A stretch of 37,592 nt of DNA, from assembly GCA_020053105.1 (NCBI GenBank), contig JAGVNU010000106.1, forward strand, positions 1-37,592, written 5' to 3'. The stretch comes from Thermodesulfovibrionia bacterium (GTDB taxonomy: Bacteria > Nitrospirota > Thermodesulfovibrionia > UBA6902). The notes below the pieces were generated by a model. The model was not told the origin of the DNA. It was given only the letters and a program-made list of their open reading frames with translations, and searched no databases. This document shows positions 9,806-19,186 of this stretch, one piece after another. The translations under genes and the position numbers were made by a program. Within the stretch, counting starts at the first letter, position 1. Every line of letters begins with the position of its first letter.

Positions 9806-11596
9806 ATGAAAAACAGAAGAAGCAGGAAATTCACAGGAGGCATTTTGTTTCTGGCAGTAATTTTATTCATCGCATTTTCAGTCTATGCGGAAGTGCCTAA
9901 AACAATTAATTATCATGGGTACATTACAGATAAAGACGGTGTTCCTGTAAATGGCAATGTAAATATGATCTTAAAGATTTATAATGTTGCAACAGGAGGA
10001 AACGCTCTATGGACTGAGACGCAAACCATATCAGTCAGCAACGGGATATATGATGTAATCCTTGGGAAAATATATCCTGTTTCTCTTACTTTTAATGAGC
10101 AGTATTATCTTGGAGTAAAAGTCGGTACAGACGACGAGATGACGCCAAGGATACAACTGACAAGCGTGCCGTATTCCTTCCGGGCTGAGTATGCGAACAA
10201 TGTAGGGGGCAGCATTTATTCGGGGGTCTCAGGCAATGTGGGAATTGGGACGACAAATCCTCTGGAAAAATTAGACGTCAACCTTGGAGACATAGTTGTT
10301 CGAGGTCCAGGCAGTTTCAACGCGAGCGGAGAGGACGCACGCTTGATCCTGGGAGATGGAAACCACTGGATAAAGGCGATCTATGGTGGAGGGGTGAGAA
10401 TTGGAGCAGGATGGGGTGCTACCGATGCAGTTACCATATTAGAGCCATCAGGTAATGTGGGAATAGGAACGACAAGTCCGTCACAGAAACTCACCGTTGC
10501 AGGAACAATTGAATCAACAGGCGGAGGGATTAAATTCCCTGACGGAACAGTGCAGACAACCGCAGGCGGCGGGGCAGGCGATATTACTGCAGTGAATGCA
10601 GGAACTGGGCTGTCAGGCGGCGGCACATCGGGTGATGTTACCCTTAATGTTGCAGTACCACTTTCATTGAGTAGCTCAGGTAGTTTTGGAGTCATCCAAG
10701 GCTACAATTCGGGCAGCGGTGTAGGCATTTATGGTGAAAGCTCTGAAGGATGGGGTGTTGGGGGCATCAGCACTAACGGCTCAGGTGTGTATGGTAGCAG
10801 CGACAGTGGCTTCGCAGGAAATTTTGAAGGCAAAGGGTATTTTTCCGGCAATGTCGGAATCGGGACAACCAATCCGACAGCAAAGTTATCTGTAGTTGCC
10901 CCTGGTGGCTTAGGCATTGATAGTGAAGGTCTTTATGGAATACACGGAAAAGCCTCAATGGTCTTAGGTTATGGTGTTTGGGGTGAGAGCACTGCTGATT
11001 TTGGAATGGGCGGTTATTTTACAACAAATGGTGCTAATGGAAATGCTGTTTATGCACGAGCAACAGGAGCAGGCGGGACCGGTATTTTAGCTTCTGGAGG
11101 CACAGGTGGTTATGCTGCTATTTTTGATGGGAATGTAAAAATTATGAGTAAAACATCAGGCGTAACTGTCGTAGAGCTTGGGGAAGGGCTTGACTACGCG
11201 GAGGGATTTGACGTTTCAAACATGAAGGACATTGTGGCAGGGACTGTATTGATCATTGACCCTGACAATCCCGGCAAGTTAGCCGTAAGTGATAAACCCT
11301 ACGACACACGGGTCGCAGGTATTGTTGCAGGTGCAAAAGCGCTTGGTTCAGGCGTGAGACTTGGCTCAGGGAAGTTTGACCACGATGTTGCCCTCGCAGG
11401 ACGTGTGTACTGCAATGTTGACGCAACATACGGTGAAGTAAAGCCGGGTGATCTGCTGACCACTTCTTCTACTTCCGGTTATGCAATGGCAGTGAAGGAT
11501 CATTCCAGAGCGCAAGGAGCAATTCTCGGCAAAGCTATGGAACGACTTGAACATGGCAAAAAGGGACAGATACTTGTCCTGGTTACCTTGCAATAG
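9806..11596 (+). CDS. Exported tail-fibre-like protein with GNVGIGTT repeats and a peptidase-G2-like C-terminal domain
   Basis: The 596-aa protein has a signal peptide (about residues 1-28) and a strong GAGGAGG ribosome binding site. Residues ~30-130 form a beta domain ending in 'VPYSFRAEYAN', common in bacterial surface proteins with fibre-type C-termini. The motif G-N-V-G-I-G-T-T recurs near residues 143, 216 and 348, as in trimeric fibre shafts. A 'FPDGTVQTTA' motif lies near residue 245. Residues ~450-596 ('LDYAEGFDV', 'VAGIV', 'ALAGRVYCNVDA', 'GDLLTTSS', 'AILGKAME') match the pattern of intramolecular-chaperone or peptidase G2-like C-terminal domains of tail-spike proteins. It is probably a trimeric extracellular fibre. 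No prophage genes surround it, so a phage origin is not supported. Confidence 0.72.
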   Translation: MKNRRSRKFTGGILFLAVILFIAFSVYAEVPKTINYHGYITDKDGVPVNGNVNMILKIYNVATGGNALWTETQTISVSNGIYDVILGKIYPVSLTFNEQYYLGVKVGTDDEMTPRIQLTSVPYSFRAEYANNVGGSIYSGVSGNVGIGTTNPLEKLDVNLGDIVVRGPGSFNASGEDARLILGDGNHWIKAIYGGGVRIGAGWGATDAVTILEPSGNVGIGTTSPSQKLTVAGTIESTGGGIKFPDGTVQTTAGGGAGDITAVNAGTGLSGGGTSGDVTLNVAVPLSLSSSGSFGVIQGYNSGSGVGIYGESSEGWGVGGISTNGSGVYGSSDSGFAGNFEGKGYFSGNVGIGTTNPTAKLSVVAPGGLGIDSEGLYGIHGKASMVLGYGVWGESTADFGMGGYFTTNGANGNAVYARATGAGGTGILASGGTGGYAAIFDGNVKIMSKTSGVTVVELGEGLDYAEGFDVSNMKDIVAGTVLIIDPDNPGKLAVSDKPYDTRVAGIVAGAKALGSGVRLGSGKFDHDVALAGRVYCNVDATYGEVKPGDLLTTSSTSGYAMAVKDHSRAQGAILGKAMERLEHGKKGQILVLVTLQ

Positions 11597-11612
11597 GCTG
11601 GAGGTTATGATC

Positions 11613-13403
11613 ATGAAAAAAATAATAATTATTGTCCTGAGTGTTTGTTTTACAGCAGGCAGCTTAATTCCGGATAGAACTTGGGGATACACAAAAACCA
11701 ATACAGTCAGACAAGACGGAAGGATTATCGTCTTTGACGAGCAATATCAAAAATGGCCCCATTCCTGGGCTGTTAAAAAGGCAATAGATCTTTTAAGAAC
11801 TGATGGTTTCGTTGAGCAGGCGAATGTGGCTGAGAAATACCTTTTGCCGATCATGCTGGGTACTGTATTTAACGATGTCTGGGGTGATGCTGATCTTGCG
11901 GGAGCATCCGTTCTGGACTACTACAAACCTGATCCGTCGGATCACTACAACGGTTACGGCGATCCCTTCTGGAATATTTACCAGAATTCAACCGGGGATT
12001 ACAAGTTTCATCCGTTCTATGGTTACGGCAATGCGGCAGAACATGCTCAGTTCCGGTATGAAGCGGCCAAGCGTGCCTACTTAGGAAAGTGGGACACGGA
12101 TGCCAACTACCTTCAAGACCACATGGCAGGGTGGGTTGTGGATAGAGTGAGTGGTCAAGAAGATCCAATACAGGGAAAATGGGCATGTGGATCCGCGGGA
12201 TCCACATGCCCAAGTGGATCCGCAGGGATCGATAATCCGAATACCCGTTTCGGCGACGGACAAACGCCCCAATCTGCCATAACAGACCTTCTCCAGAATC
12301 ACTCCATGTATAAGGTCGTGTTTCCCCAATATGATACGGATACGGAAAAATGGCTTTCCCGTATCTATGTGCCAAACTTAGAAGTATTTGATCATCATGG
12401 TGGCGTAGAATGGCTTGATGACCACTTCGAGAATGCCGACGATGTTGTGGCTTACATGGGATCTGACGGTCATGGAAGCGCCATATATGCAAATTGGACA
12501 TTCGACGCATTAGGACCACCCGACGATGACTATTCTTCGCCCTTACTTTTCTATGTTCCCGAAAATTCGAAGGAGCATGCCTTCTTCTTATTAGGCTGGG
12601 CGATCCACCTGGCGCAGGACTGTACTGTCCCAATGCATACCACCGATGATGACTATGATAAATTCAATTTTGATAAACATAACAATATTGAAAGTCTAGC
12701 TGACGACCTTCTTTGGCAAGATTTGATGTGGGATGGTAAGGTTATAAAGAATTATCTGCCTGCCCTCACATCTTCTAAATTCACATCCCTTTACCCATTT
12801 CCGCCGCCGCCGCCGCCATCGCTTGATCCGCCGTTACCGAACTGCGTGTCATTGGCAACTGATCCAGCGTTCTATTATAAGCAGCGCTGGTATTCCAATA
12901 CCCTGACCCCAAAAACAGGAGAAGGAGTGGCCCACGCCTATACAAGAGAGGCCGCGGAGATAAGTCAGCATGTTATGCCTTACCTTGAGTGCATCGAGAC
13001 AGTTCGTGATAGGAACTGGAACACCATGGGATTTTTTACAGCCCTTGAACTCGATCTGGAGGTAAAGGCAGCGGCTGGATTGATTAACAGATACTTAAAC
13101 GAGGTCGGCATTGTTGAAGGTGAAGTCTATGATGGCAATGGAGGGCCATATTGCAGCCAGGGGACATCTTACCATATTAACGGGACGGTTACTGTTCCTG
13201 CGGGAAAGACACTTACACTTTGTCCCGGCATCACATTAGAATTCGCTCCCGGCGCTAAAATCAAAGCCAATGGCACACTGGTGGCAAACGGATCTTCGGG
13301 AACGGGAACAATCAGGTTTGTGTCTAAGGCTGACAATACAAAAGGTATGAAAATTTCTTATGAGTTCACCCTGAAAAATGGGGGCGAGGTGAAATTATAT
13401 TAA
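11613..13403 (+). CDS. Exported zinc-dependent phospholipase C/S1-P1-like hydrolase with a beta-helix-like tail
   Basis: I chose ATG 11613 (596 aa): GGAGG lies 8 nt upstream and a signal peptide begins 'MKKIIIIVLSV'. Earlier in-frame ATGs fall inside the preceding gene. The zinc pattern of the phospholipase C/P1 nuclease superfamily is visible: H332-x-x-x-D336 ('HLAQD'), then H342 ('VPMHT'), then H356-x-x-x-E360 ('HNNIE'). N-terminal histidine and aspartate ligands are plausible in 'HSWAVKKA' and 'WGDAD'. A proline run of seven lies near residue 395, and the last ~85 residues resemble a parallel beta-helix segment ('GTVTVPAGKTLTL'). The likely role is secreted phosphoesterase or phospholipase activity on lipids or nucleic acids; the substrate cannot be told from sequence. 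A perfect palindrome is embedded in the coding sequence at 12181-12211. Confidence 0.75.
   Translation: MKKIIIIVLSVCFTAGSLIPDRTWGYTKTNTVRQDGRIIVFDEQYQKWPHSWAVKKAIDLLRTDGFVEQANVAEKYLLPIMLGTVFNDVWGDADLAGASVLDYYKPDPSDHYNGYGDPFWNIYQNSTGDYKFHPFYGYGNAAEHAQFRYEAAKRAYLGKWDTDANYLQDHMAGWVVDRVSGQEDPIQGKWACGSAGSTCPSGSAGIDNPNTRFGDGQTPQSAITDLLQNHSMYKVVFPQYDTDTEKWLSRIYVPNLEVFDHHGGVEWLDDHFENADDVVAYMGSDGHGSAIYANWTFDALGPPDDDYSSPLLFYVPENSKEHAFFLLGWAIHLAQDCTVPMHTTDDDYDKFNFDKHNNIESLADDLLWQDLMWDGKVIKNYLPALTSSKFTSLYPFPPPPPPSLDPPLPNCVSLATDPAFYYKQRWYSNTLTPKTGEGVAHAYTREAAEISQHVMPYLECIETVRDRNWNTMGFFTALELDLEVKAAAGLINRYLNEVGIVEGEVYDGNGGPYCSQGTSYHINGTVTVPAGKTLTLCPGITLEFAPGAKIKANGTLVANGSSGTGTIRFVSKADNTKGMKISYEFTLKNGGEVKLY
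12181..12211. repeat. Perfect 14-bp palindrome inside a coding region
   Basis: Bases 12181-12194 are perfectly complementary to 12198-12211, with a 3-nt GCG loop. A partial direct copy of its core (GTGGATCCGC) follows at 12214-12223. The insert encodes a Gly/Ser/Cys-rich segment (around 'CGSAGSTCPSGSAG') that keeps frame and looks foreign to the enzyme fold. It resembles a palindromic element tolerated as an in-frame loop. Confidence 0.7.
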
Positions 13404-13462
13404 CAATTGATAAATATAATTCTATTTTCAGGTCAATGACAGAAAATGAAAAAGATGGCAAT

Positions 13463-14587
13463 ATGAAAAAGAAAACAGAATTCAGGAGGTATTTATCAAT
13501 GGTTGTTTTTGCAGTAGTCTTGTTAATAACTGCAGAAATGCTTTACGCCGCAGGGCAGTCCAGCGGCAATTACAAAATACCTGCTGACGCAATCTCAGGC
13601 GGTGGCGGTAGCGGAGGCTCGGTAAATTATAACTTATTACACACAACCGGACAATCCACTTCAATAGGGACATCAACAAGCAGTGGTTACAAAAGCTATG
13701 CAGGGTTCTGGTATGTGTTTTCAGTGGCACCTTCAATAGACACTGATGGCGACGGTATCCCTGACGGCAACGGGACAAAGCCATGCATCGGGGGCAATAC
13801 AACAAATTGTGATGACAACTGTCAAGATACCCTGAATGCAGACCAGGCGAATGCAGACAACGACGGCACCGGTGATGCCTGCGATCCTGATGATGACAAC
13901 GACGGTATTCCTGATGACTGGGAACTTCAATATGGGTTAAATCCTAAAGACGCTTCAGATGCAACAGAAGATCCTGACAATGACGGGTTTAATAATCTCC
14001 AGGAATATCAGTGGAACACGGACCCTAATAACTCTGCATCAAAACCGGTGAATGTAACAATAGATCTAAAGAGGAACTTTAATTTGATCAGTTATTCAGG
14101 AACAGACAATCCTCCGATTAAGGCATTTGATTTTATCAGGATGCTTGGCAGTTCACATGAAATTCAGAGCGTGATGAAATTTGACAGTACTTCCGGCAGG
14201 TATAAGGAAGTAAGATACAGTGTTTCGGGTGTACCTGAAGGAGAGGATTATGAACTCGTAAATGGAGAGGGGTATATTATCTACTCAAAGGGTGCAAAGA
14301 CAGTTGATCTTGATGTCAGCAACCAGTGTTCAGTAACAGGTCTGCAGACAGGAGTGAATCTGATAGGCACTCCATGCTTTTCTGGAAACATTACGGCGTA
14401 TCAACTTCTTCAGAAGATAGGTGATGACTCAGTTGTCTCCAGCATTCAGAGATATGACCCTGACACAGGAAAATTTGAAACTGCAGGTTATCTGAATGGT
14501 CAGGCGGTTGGCGTGAACTTCCCGATCAAGACAGGCGTGGGATATTTTATTTACATGAAGAAAGATGTGTTGGGATTTAAGCCGTAA
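13463..14587 (+). CDS. Small exported TSP3-repeat protein with the shared C-terminal domain
   Basis: I prefer ATG 13463 (374 aa), because 'MKKKTEFRRYLSM' starts a normal signal peptide. An in-frame ATG at 13436 would add nine charged residues; neither start has a strong ribosome binding site. The mature N-terminus is Gly/Ser-rich (residues ~30-85, 'GQSSGNYKI' and 'TTGQST' motifs). Residues ~90-190 hold TSP3-type calcium repeats (D-T-D-G-D-G-I-P-D; D-D-D-N-D-G-I-P-D-D-W). Residues ~203-374 are the same C-terminal domain as in the genes ending at 9512 and 25757, ending 'KKDVLGFKP'. This is the minimal form, little more than a calcium spacer plus the C-terminal domain, which makes it useful for testing what that domain does. 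Confidence 0.75.
   Translation: MKKKTEFRRYLSMVVFAVVLLITAEMLYAAGQSSGNYKIPADAISGGGGSGGSVNYNLLHTTGQSTSIGTSTSSGYKSYAGFWYVFSVAPSIDTDGDGIPDGNGTKPCIGGNTTNCDDNCQDTLNADQANADNDGTGDACDPDDDNDGIPDDWELQYGLNPKDASDATEDPDNDGFNNLQEYQWNTDPNNSASKPVNVTIDLKRNFNLISYSGTDNPPIKAFDFIRMLGSSHEIQSVMKFDSTSGRYKEVRYSVSGVPEGEDYELVNGEGYIIYSKGAKTVDLDVSNQCSVTGLQTGVNLIGTPCFSGNITAYQLLQKIGDDSVVSSIQRYDPDTGKFETAGYLNGQAVGVNFPIKTGVGYFIYMKKDVLGFKP
14458..14505 (+). repeat. 48-bp tract identical to 9383-9430
   Basis: This is the partner of the repeat in the metalloprotease gene; both encode the 'PDTGKFETAGYLNGQA' segment of the shared C-terminal domain. Confidence 0.85.
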
Positions 14588-14657
14588 CTGCTATGTATCT
14601 CCCTGAAAATAGGGGGAATTGAAGGGGAGTAAGAAGCAGAGCAAGGGAGAGGATATC

Positions 14658-17600
14658 TTGAAAAATAACGGGATATTTCAGTTATACACTCTTGCAGGAT
14701 TTTTCCTGATAGGTCTTTGTCTGTTTAACACACAATCATGGGCTGTTGATATGGACTGTGGGAGAAACGTCATTAACCTTACTCCAAATGTTCCTTATAA
14801 CGGGAATACCATTGGCGGCCCCCTCAGTGTAAGTTCTTATGGCTGTACCTCAAAGAACGAAGGAGGTCCGCACAGTATCCACAGTATAGACACCAATTTT
14901 ATTCATGGGGATATAACCGCAACGCTGAGCAACCTGAACGGCGTAGACCTCGACGTCTTTATTCTGAAAGACAGACAGTGCGAAAGCAATAACTGCGTTG
15001 ACGGAAACACAAGTGCAACGTACAACAGGGCTCCTCCGGGACCACATTATATTGTAGTTGATGGATATAGCAACCCAGATATTACTGCGCAGGGACCTTA
15101 TACGCTCACAGTGAACGCGGTATGCAGCGCTCCGGTAAATTTGACACTCGGAGCGCCTTATAGAAATACAACGATCGGAGCCCCTTCAAATGCAAGCTCT
15201 TACAATTGTTCAGACTGGAGCGAGAGCGGACCCGAGGTTGTCCATAGTATTACAACTACTATGAAGGGAGACCTCAGGGCTGAGCTGAGCGATCTCGGCG
15301 GTGTGGACCTCGATGTCTTTATTTTAAGCGATTGCACAAAGGACAGTTGTCTTCCCGGGGCCTACGGTGACAATGCTGTAACTTATTCAAATGCGCCTCC
15401 GGGGACTTATTACATAGTTGTTGACGGCTTCCTCGGCGCTGCCGGCTCTTATACGTTAACAGTAACCGGACCTCCCAAGACTCTGATATTCGGTTATGGC
15501 GAGGTCCGGGATGGGCTGAATTACGAGATCGCGGCACAGGTTGATTCTTATACCTCCATTAATGATCTGGGCGGAGGCTCTTACAGGATATCAGGAAATG
15601 CTTATGCAACACTCGGACAAAGGACAATCAATTTTGCTTTCACCGACCTTACGGCGGAAGTATCAGGTACAACATTTAAAATTACCGCCGGCGCTGCATA
15701 TTCCATTCTTGAGCCGGTGATCGATATGTCCACAATAGATACCACGAACCTTAAATATACTTTTGGCGGTATCGTTTTTGACAGTACCGGCGCCAAAGCC
15801 GCCGGTTGGCTCACTATGCCGGAAGGCACAATGATAGGCGACGGCGATTATCCTGATCCTTATATGATGCATAATCTGAACATGCCTGTGACTGATTCCC
15901 TTGATTTCCGCTATACAGTGCCTGATATTTCGCAGTGGTTTTTCCGGGCCGATGATCTGCCGATCAAATTTAAACCAAGATCCAAAATCCGGTTTTTACC
16001 GCAGAAGATCGAAATAGGCAGTTCAGATATAGAGTACATTGACAGGAGTTCTTTATCTGATTCTCCGGGCGGGTCTTTTGACGTGGCAAATGACGGCTAC
16101 TTTAAACTCTCGAAATGGCGAGTAGCTTTAGATATTTTAGCATCGGGTATTGAGGCGGGGTTTGAACTGAACAATACAGAAGCTCCTGAAGAATCATATG
16201 CGACCCTGTTCCCTATGGATGCGGTAGTCACCCCTCGATCCGGTTATCTTCAGGTGAGCGGAAACCATATTGTAAACGGTGAGTTCAATGATGTTGACTT
16301 TGTTTTTATGTATAAGTCAACGGATTGTGACAATAATACAGGTATAAAATTATCAACTTTATTCGTAAATGCCCCTACGGCAAAAATAGGCGAAGACGGG
16401 TCTATCTATGCTGATAAAGACAATGTCCAATTGCAGGACACAGCAATTTCATGGGGCAAATTTTCAGTAACAAGAAATACGAACGACCCTGTTGAGGTAT
16501 ATGTGCCGGGGTTCATTGCATGGGCTGAGATCAAAGACACGGACGGAGACCTGGTAAAGGACTTTAATGATCAATGTCCGTCTACTCCAAAAGGAACAGG
16601 CGTTAACAGCGCAGGATGCGGTGCGGCTGAGACTGCCGACAGTCCCCGTAACAGGGTGGAAGACCATTTCAAAGCGCGCAGGAACGGCAAAGACTTTTTC
16701 AGCCAGATGCCGGGAAGCGGCATATACGCGGGGCTTAATATTCTTGGGGCGCAGACCCTTACCGCACAAATCGGAGGGACTATACTGACGTACCCTTTAA
16801 CAAAGACATTGTTCCATATACGCCTGGGTGGAATTACCGGCGTAACCGATGCAGGCGCTGTAAACACGGATACGACGATATATAGCTACGACTTCAGTTT
16901 CAGCAATTTCGGATTAAATTATCTTGACAGCTCCCCGGGCGATACAGTAGTTGACGGGGCAGTGTCTCTGCCCTGGCCTTCTGATTTTGCCCTCGATTTA
17001 AAAGGCATATCAATGTGCCCCTGCGCTGACCTTGATAAGGCTTCCATTGAACAGCCCACTTACGAAAGGAACCTCGGTTACTGGGACACTGATTTCACGC
17101 CGCTGGGGATCGTATTTCAGGGGGATGTCTCCAGCAGCAGTTGCGCCCTGGACAATAACAACCGCACCCTCTATGTCTCCATGACCCATCCGATACGGCA
17201 CTTTTCAGAAAATGTAGGCACCCTCACGCCGTTTCATCACACTGGACAACCCGGTTATCTTAATGATGTAAATCAGGAACCGTCAATAAAGGGGAAGATC
17301 GACGTCCTGACCAGCCAGCTGACATTCGATGGGTTTACAACATTCCCGGAAGAAATCATTTTCAGCCCATGGGACGGATCACCGAGGAAAGACTTGAATG
17401 ATTTACCCCCGTATTCTGATGAACATCACATTTCTTATTATGGTTATTTCGATGTAATCGGCGGTGTTTCCCTGCCCCATTTTGGTGTTTCAAGAATGAA
17501 GGTTCAAATATACAGGGGGGATTGTCCGGACGGCATTCATGACCCGGGTGCAAATAGAACCTGCGGTGAAGCCCCTCCTTTGTCCAAATGTTCAAACGGA

Positions 17601-19139
17601 AAAGACCCCGGGATGAACGCTCTATGTGGGGACTCCGACGATGTGGATCCGCAGAATGACGATGTCACAAGTGCAGTATTTGTGTGGGACCCTGATAAGC
17701 CCGGCACTGTTAAATTATATACTGAGAAAAAAATGGAGGTGGCGGGGATAACGTTGTATGAATATAAATACGGCCTTGAATATCTGCAGCCCACAAAGGA
17801 AAATGAGCAAGGAATATTTCATTCATACAACCCACTCCTTAAAATAAAATATTTGCTGGATATTGAGAGCTCAGCGCTGATCACTCCTCAGACCGTTAGG
17901 CTAAATTACGGTTTCCTTGCAGATGCGGCTTACTATTGGGCATTGCGTGATGATAAATTGAGGCAAAATATTACTGATGATCATCTTAATAAGTATAAAA
18001 AAGACTACGATAACGCGGTGACTGATATAGGTTTCTGGGGGCGAAAGACGAATTATCCGATCGCATCTGCTTCAGCCGCGATTCTTGTCGGCATACTTCC
18101 TCCAGGCAAAAAACTGGTAGATATTGTCAAGAAAGTGCGCCCGGAAAACTGGGGAACGTATGATTTAAGCAAAAATCCTTTTCCTGACATTGACTTTAAA
18201 ATGGCAAAGTTCGCCGGCTCCGCGGACTTCATAAACAACGGCGAAGACTGGCAGGAAATCTATGCAGAGACCGCGCTTAAGACAAAGTCCTTTGTTAACT
18301 TCGACGCATCGTTCCGGATGACCCGGTTTCTAGTAAATGACGGCGTGTCCCCGCCTCATCTTGAAGTTGAGTTTACTGCAAAGGACATAATGCTTAATAC
18401 TCTGTTGAAAAATAGTGATGCGCTTGGACAGATGAAAAACCCTGAGAATCCGACCGGTTATTTAAATGCATATGCAAAATTGATAGAGCTTGTTGTATTT
18501 ATTGATCCTAATCAGACAGTGCCTTTAACGGGTATTGAAGGCTCTTTGGTTCTATCAAATGTAAAATTTATGGAGGTAGGTTTCAGCGAGCTTGGCGCCG
18601 GTTTAGGGATAGGAAATAATTTCTACTATTACTGGGGGCTTGCAAACGGGGTATTCGGCGGCAATACACTTGGAGGAGGAATTCTTGTCGGCAAGACCCC
18701 TAATCTTGGTCCGCTGATGAAAGTCGACCCTGACGTTGCAGCAATGCTGTCTGTTCCAAATGTTGAAGGCCTTTATGTACGACTTGATGGAAGTTGGTCC
18801 ATATTCAATGCCGGTTGTTTGTTCAGGATAAATGCCGGCGCAGGAGTTGGAGTTTGGGTATTACCCGCTGTAGGCGGAAAGATCAAAGGGTATGTGTTCG
18901 GCAAAGTAGCTTGCGTAGTAAGCGCAAGGGGTGATATTACATTAATTGCTCTGTATGACCGGGAATTCTCGTTCAACGGCACCGGATTTGTTGCAGGCGG
19001 TCTGGGATTCTGTGAGCCAGAGAGCTGGTCGTCCGTAGCAAGGGTCTGGGAAGACGACTGGTGCTGGACCTGTGTGGCTTATCTGACTCTTCAGTATGTG
19101 CGGGAATGGGATGTTAATTATGGTACAGACTGTGAATAA
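14658..19139 (+). CDS. Giant exported protein with two PPC domains
   Basis: I chose TTG 14658 (1493 aa): GAGAGG lies just upstream and a good signal peptide ends 'NTQSWA'. An earlier in-frame TTG at 14619 adds a charged 13-residue stretch. Residues ~38-155 and ~158-273 are a tandem pair of PPC (bacterial pre-peptidase C-terminal) beta-sandwich domains, each with 'G-V-D-L-D-V-F-I-L' and 'P-G-x-x-Y-I-V-V-D-G-(Y/F)' motifs. No peptidase motif is visible. Near residues 628-660 is a 'D-T-D-G-D-x-V-x-D-x-x-D-x-C-P-x-T-P' motif like those before OmpA-type domains. The rest (~280-620 and 660-1493) is long beta-rich sequence I do not recognise. A glycine-rich hydrophobic stretch around 1385-1435 precedes a Trp/Cys-rich C-terminus. 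It lacks the shared C-terminal domain of its neighbours. Confidence 0.72.
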   Translation: MKNNGIFQLYTLAGFFLIGLCLFNTQSWAVDMDCGRNVINLTPNVPYNGNTIGGPLSVSSYGCTSKNEGGPHSIHSIDTNFIHGDITATLSNLNGVDLDVFILKDRQCESNNCVDGNTSATYNRAPPGPHYIVVDGYSNPDITAQGPYTLTVNAVCSAPVNLTLGAPYRNTTIGAPSNASSYNCSDWSESGPEVVHSITTTMKGDLRAELSDLGGVDLDVFILSDCTKDSCLPGAYGDNAVTYSNAPPGTYYIVVDGFLGAAGSYTLTVTGPPKTLIFGYGEVRDGLNYEIAAQVDSYTSINDLGGGSYRISGNAYATLGQRTINFAFTDLTAEVSGTTFKITAGAAYSILEPVIDMSTIDTTNLKYTFGGIVFDSTGAKAAGWLTMPEGTMIGDGDYPDPYMMHNLNMPVTDSLDFRYTVPDISQWFFRADDLPIKFKPRSKIRFLPQKIEIGSSDIEYIDRSSLSDSPGGSFDVANDGYFKLSKWRVALDILASGIEAGFELNNTEAPEESYATLFPMDAVVTPRSGYLQVSGNHIVNGEFNDVDFVFMYKSTDCDNNTGIKLSTLFVNAPTAKIGEDGSIYADKDNVQLQDTAISWGKFSVTRNTNDPVEVYVPGFIAWAEIKDTDGDLVKDFNDQCPSTPKGTGVNSAGCGAAETADSPRNRVEDHFKARRNGKDFFSQMPGSGIYAGLNILGAQTLTAQIGGTILTYPLTKTLFHIRLGGITGVTDAGAVNTDTTIYSYDFSFSNFGLNYLDSSPGDTVVDGAVSLPWPSDFALDLKGISMCPCADLDKASIEQPTYERNLGYWDTDFTPLGIVFQGDVSSSSCALDNNNRTLYVSMTHPIRHFSENVGTLTPFHHTGQPGYLNDVNQEPSIKGKIDVLTSQLTFDGFTTFPEEIIFSPWDGSPRKDLNDLPPYSDEHHISYYGYFDVIGGVSLPHFGVSRMKVQIYRGDCPDGIHDPGANRTCGEAPPLSKCSNGKDPGMNALCGDSDDVDPQNDDVTSAVFVWDPDKPGTVKLYTEKKMEVAGITLYEYKYGLEYLQPTKENEQGIFHSYNPLLKIKYLLDIESSALITPQTVRLNYGFLADAAYYWALRDDKLRQNITDDHLNKYKKDYDNAVTDIGFWGRKTNYPIASASAAILVGILPPGKKLVDIVKKVRPENWGTYDLSKNPFPDIDFKMAKFAGSADFINNGEDWQEIYAETALKTKSFVNFDASFRMTRFLVNDGVSPPHLEVEFTAKDIMLNTLLKNSDALGQMKNPENPTGYLNAYAKLIELVVFIDPNQTVPLTGIEGSLVLSNVKFMEVGFSELGAGLGIGNNFYYYWGLANGVFGGNTLGGGILVGKTPNLGPLMKVDPDVAAMLSVPNVEGLYVRLDGSWSIFNAGCLFRINAGAGVGVWVLPAVGGKIKGYVFGKVACVVSARGDITLIALYDREFSFNGTGFVAGGLGFCEPESWSSVARVWEDDWCWTCVAYLTLQYVREWDVNYGTDCE

Positions 19140-19186
19140 GCTGATCGTATCAAGAGCATATATTAAAAATGAAAGAGGATCATGCA

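Noticed and set aside
9806..11596. Prophage tail-fibre gene
   Set aside because: The protein has a Sec signal peptide and its neighbours are exported surface proteins; no phage structural genes occur nearby.
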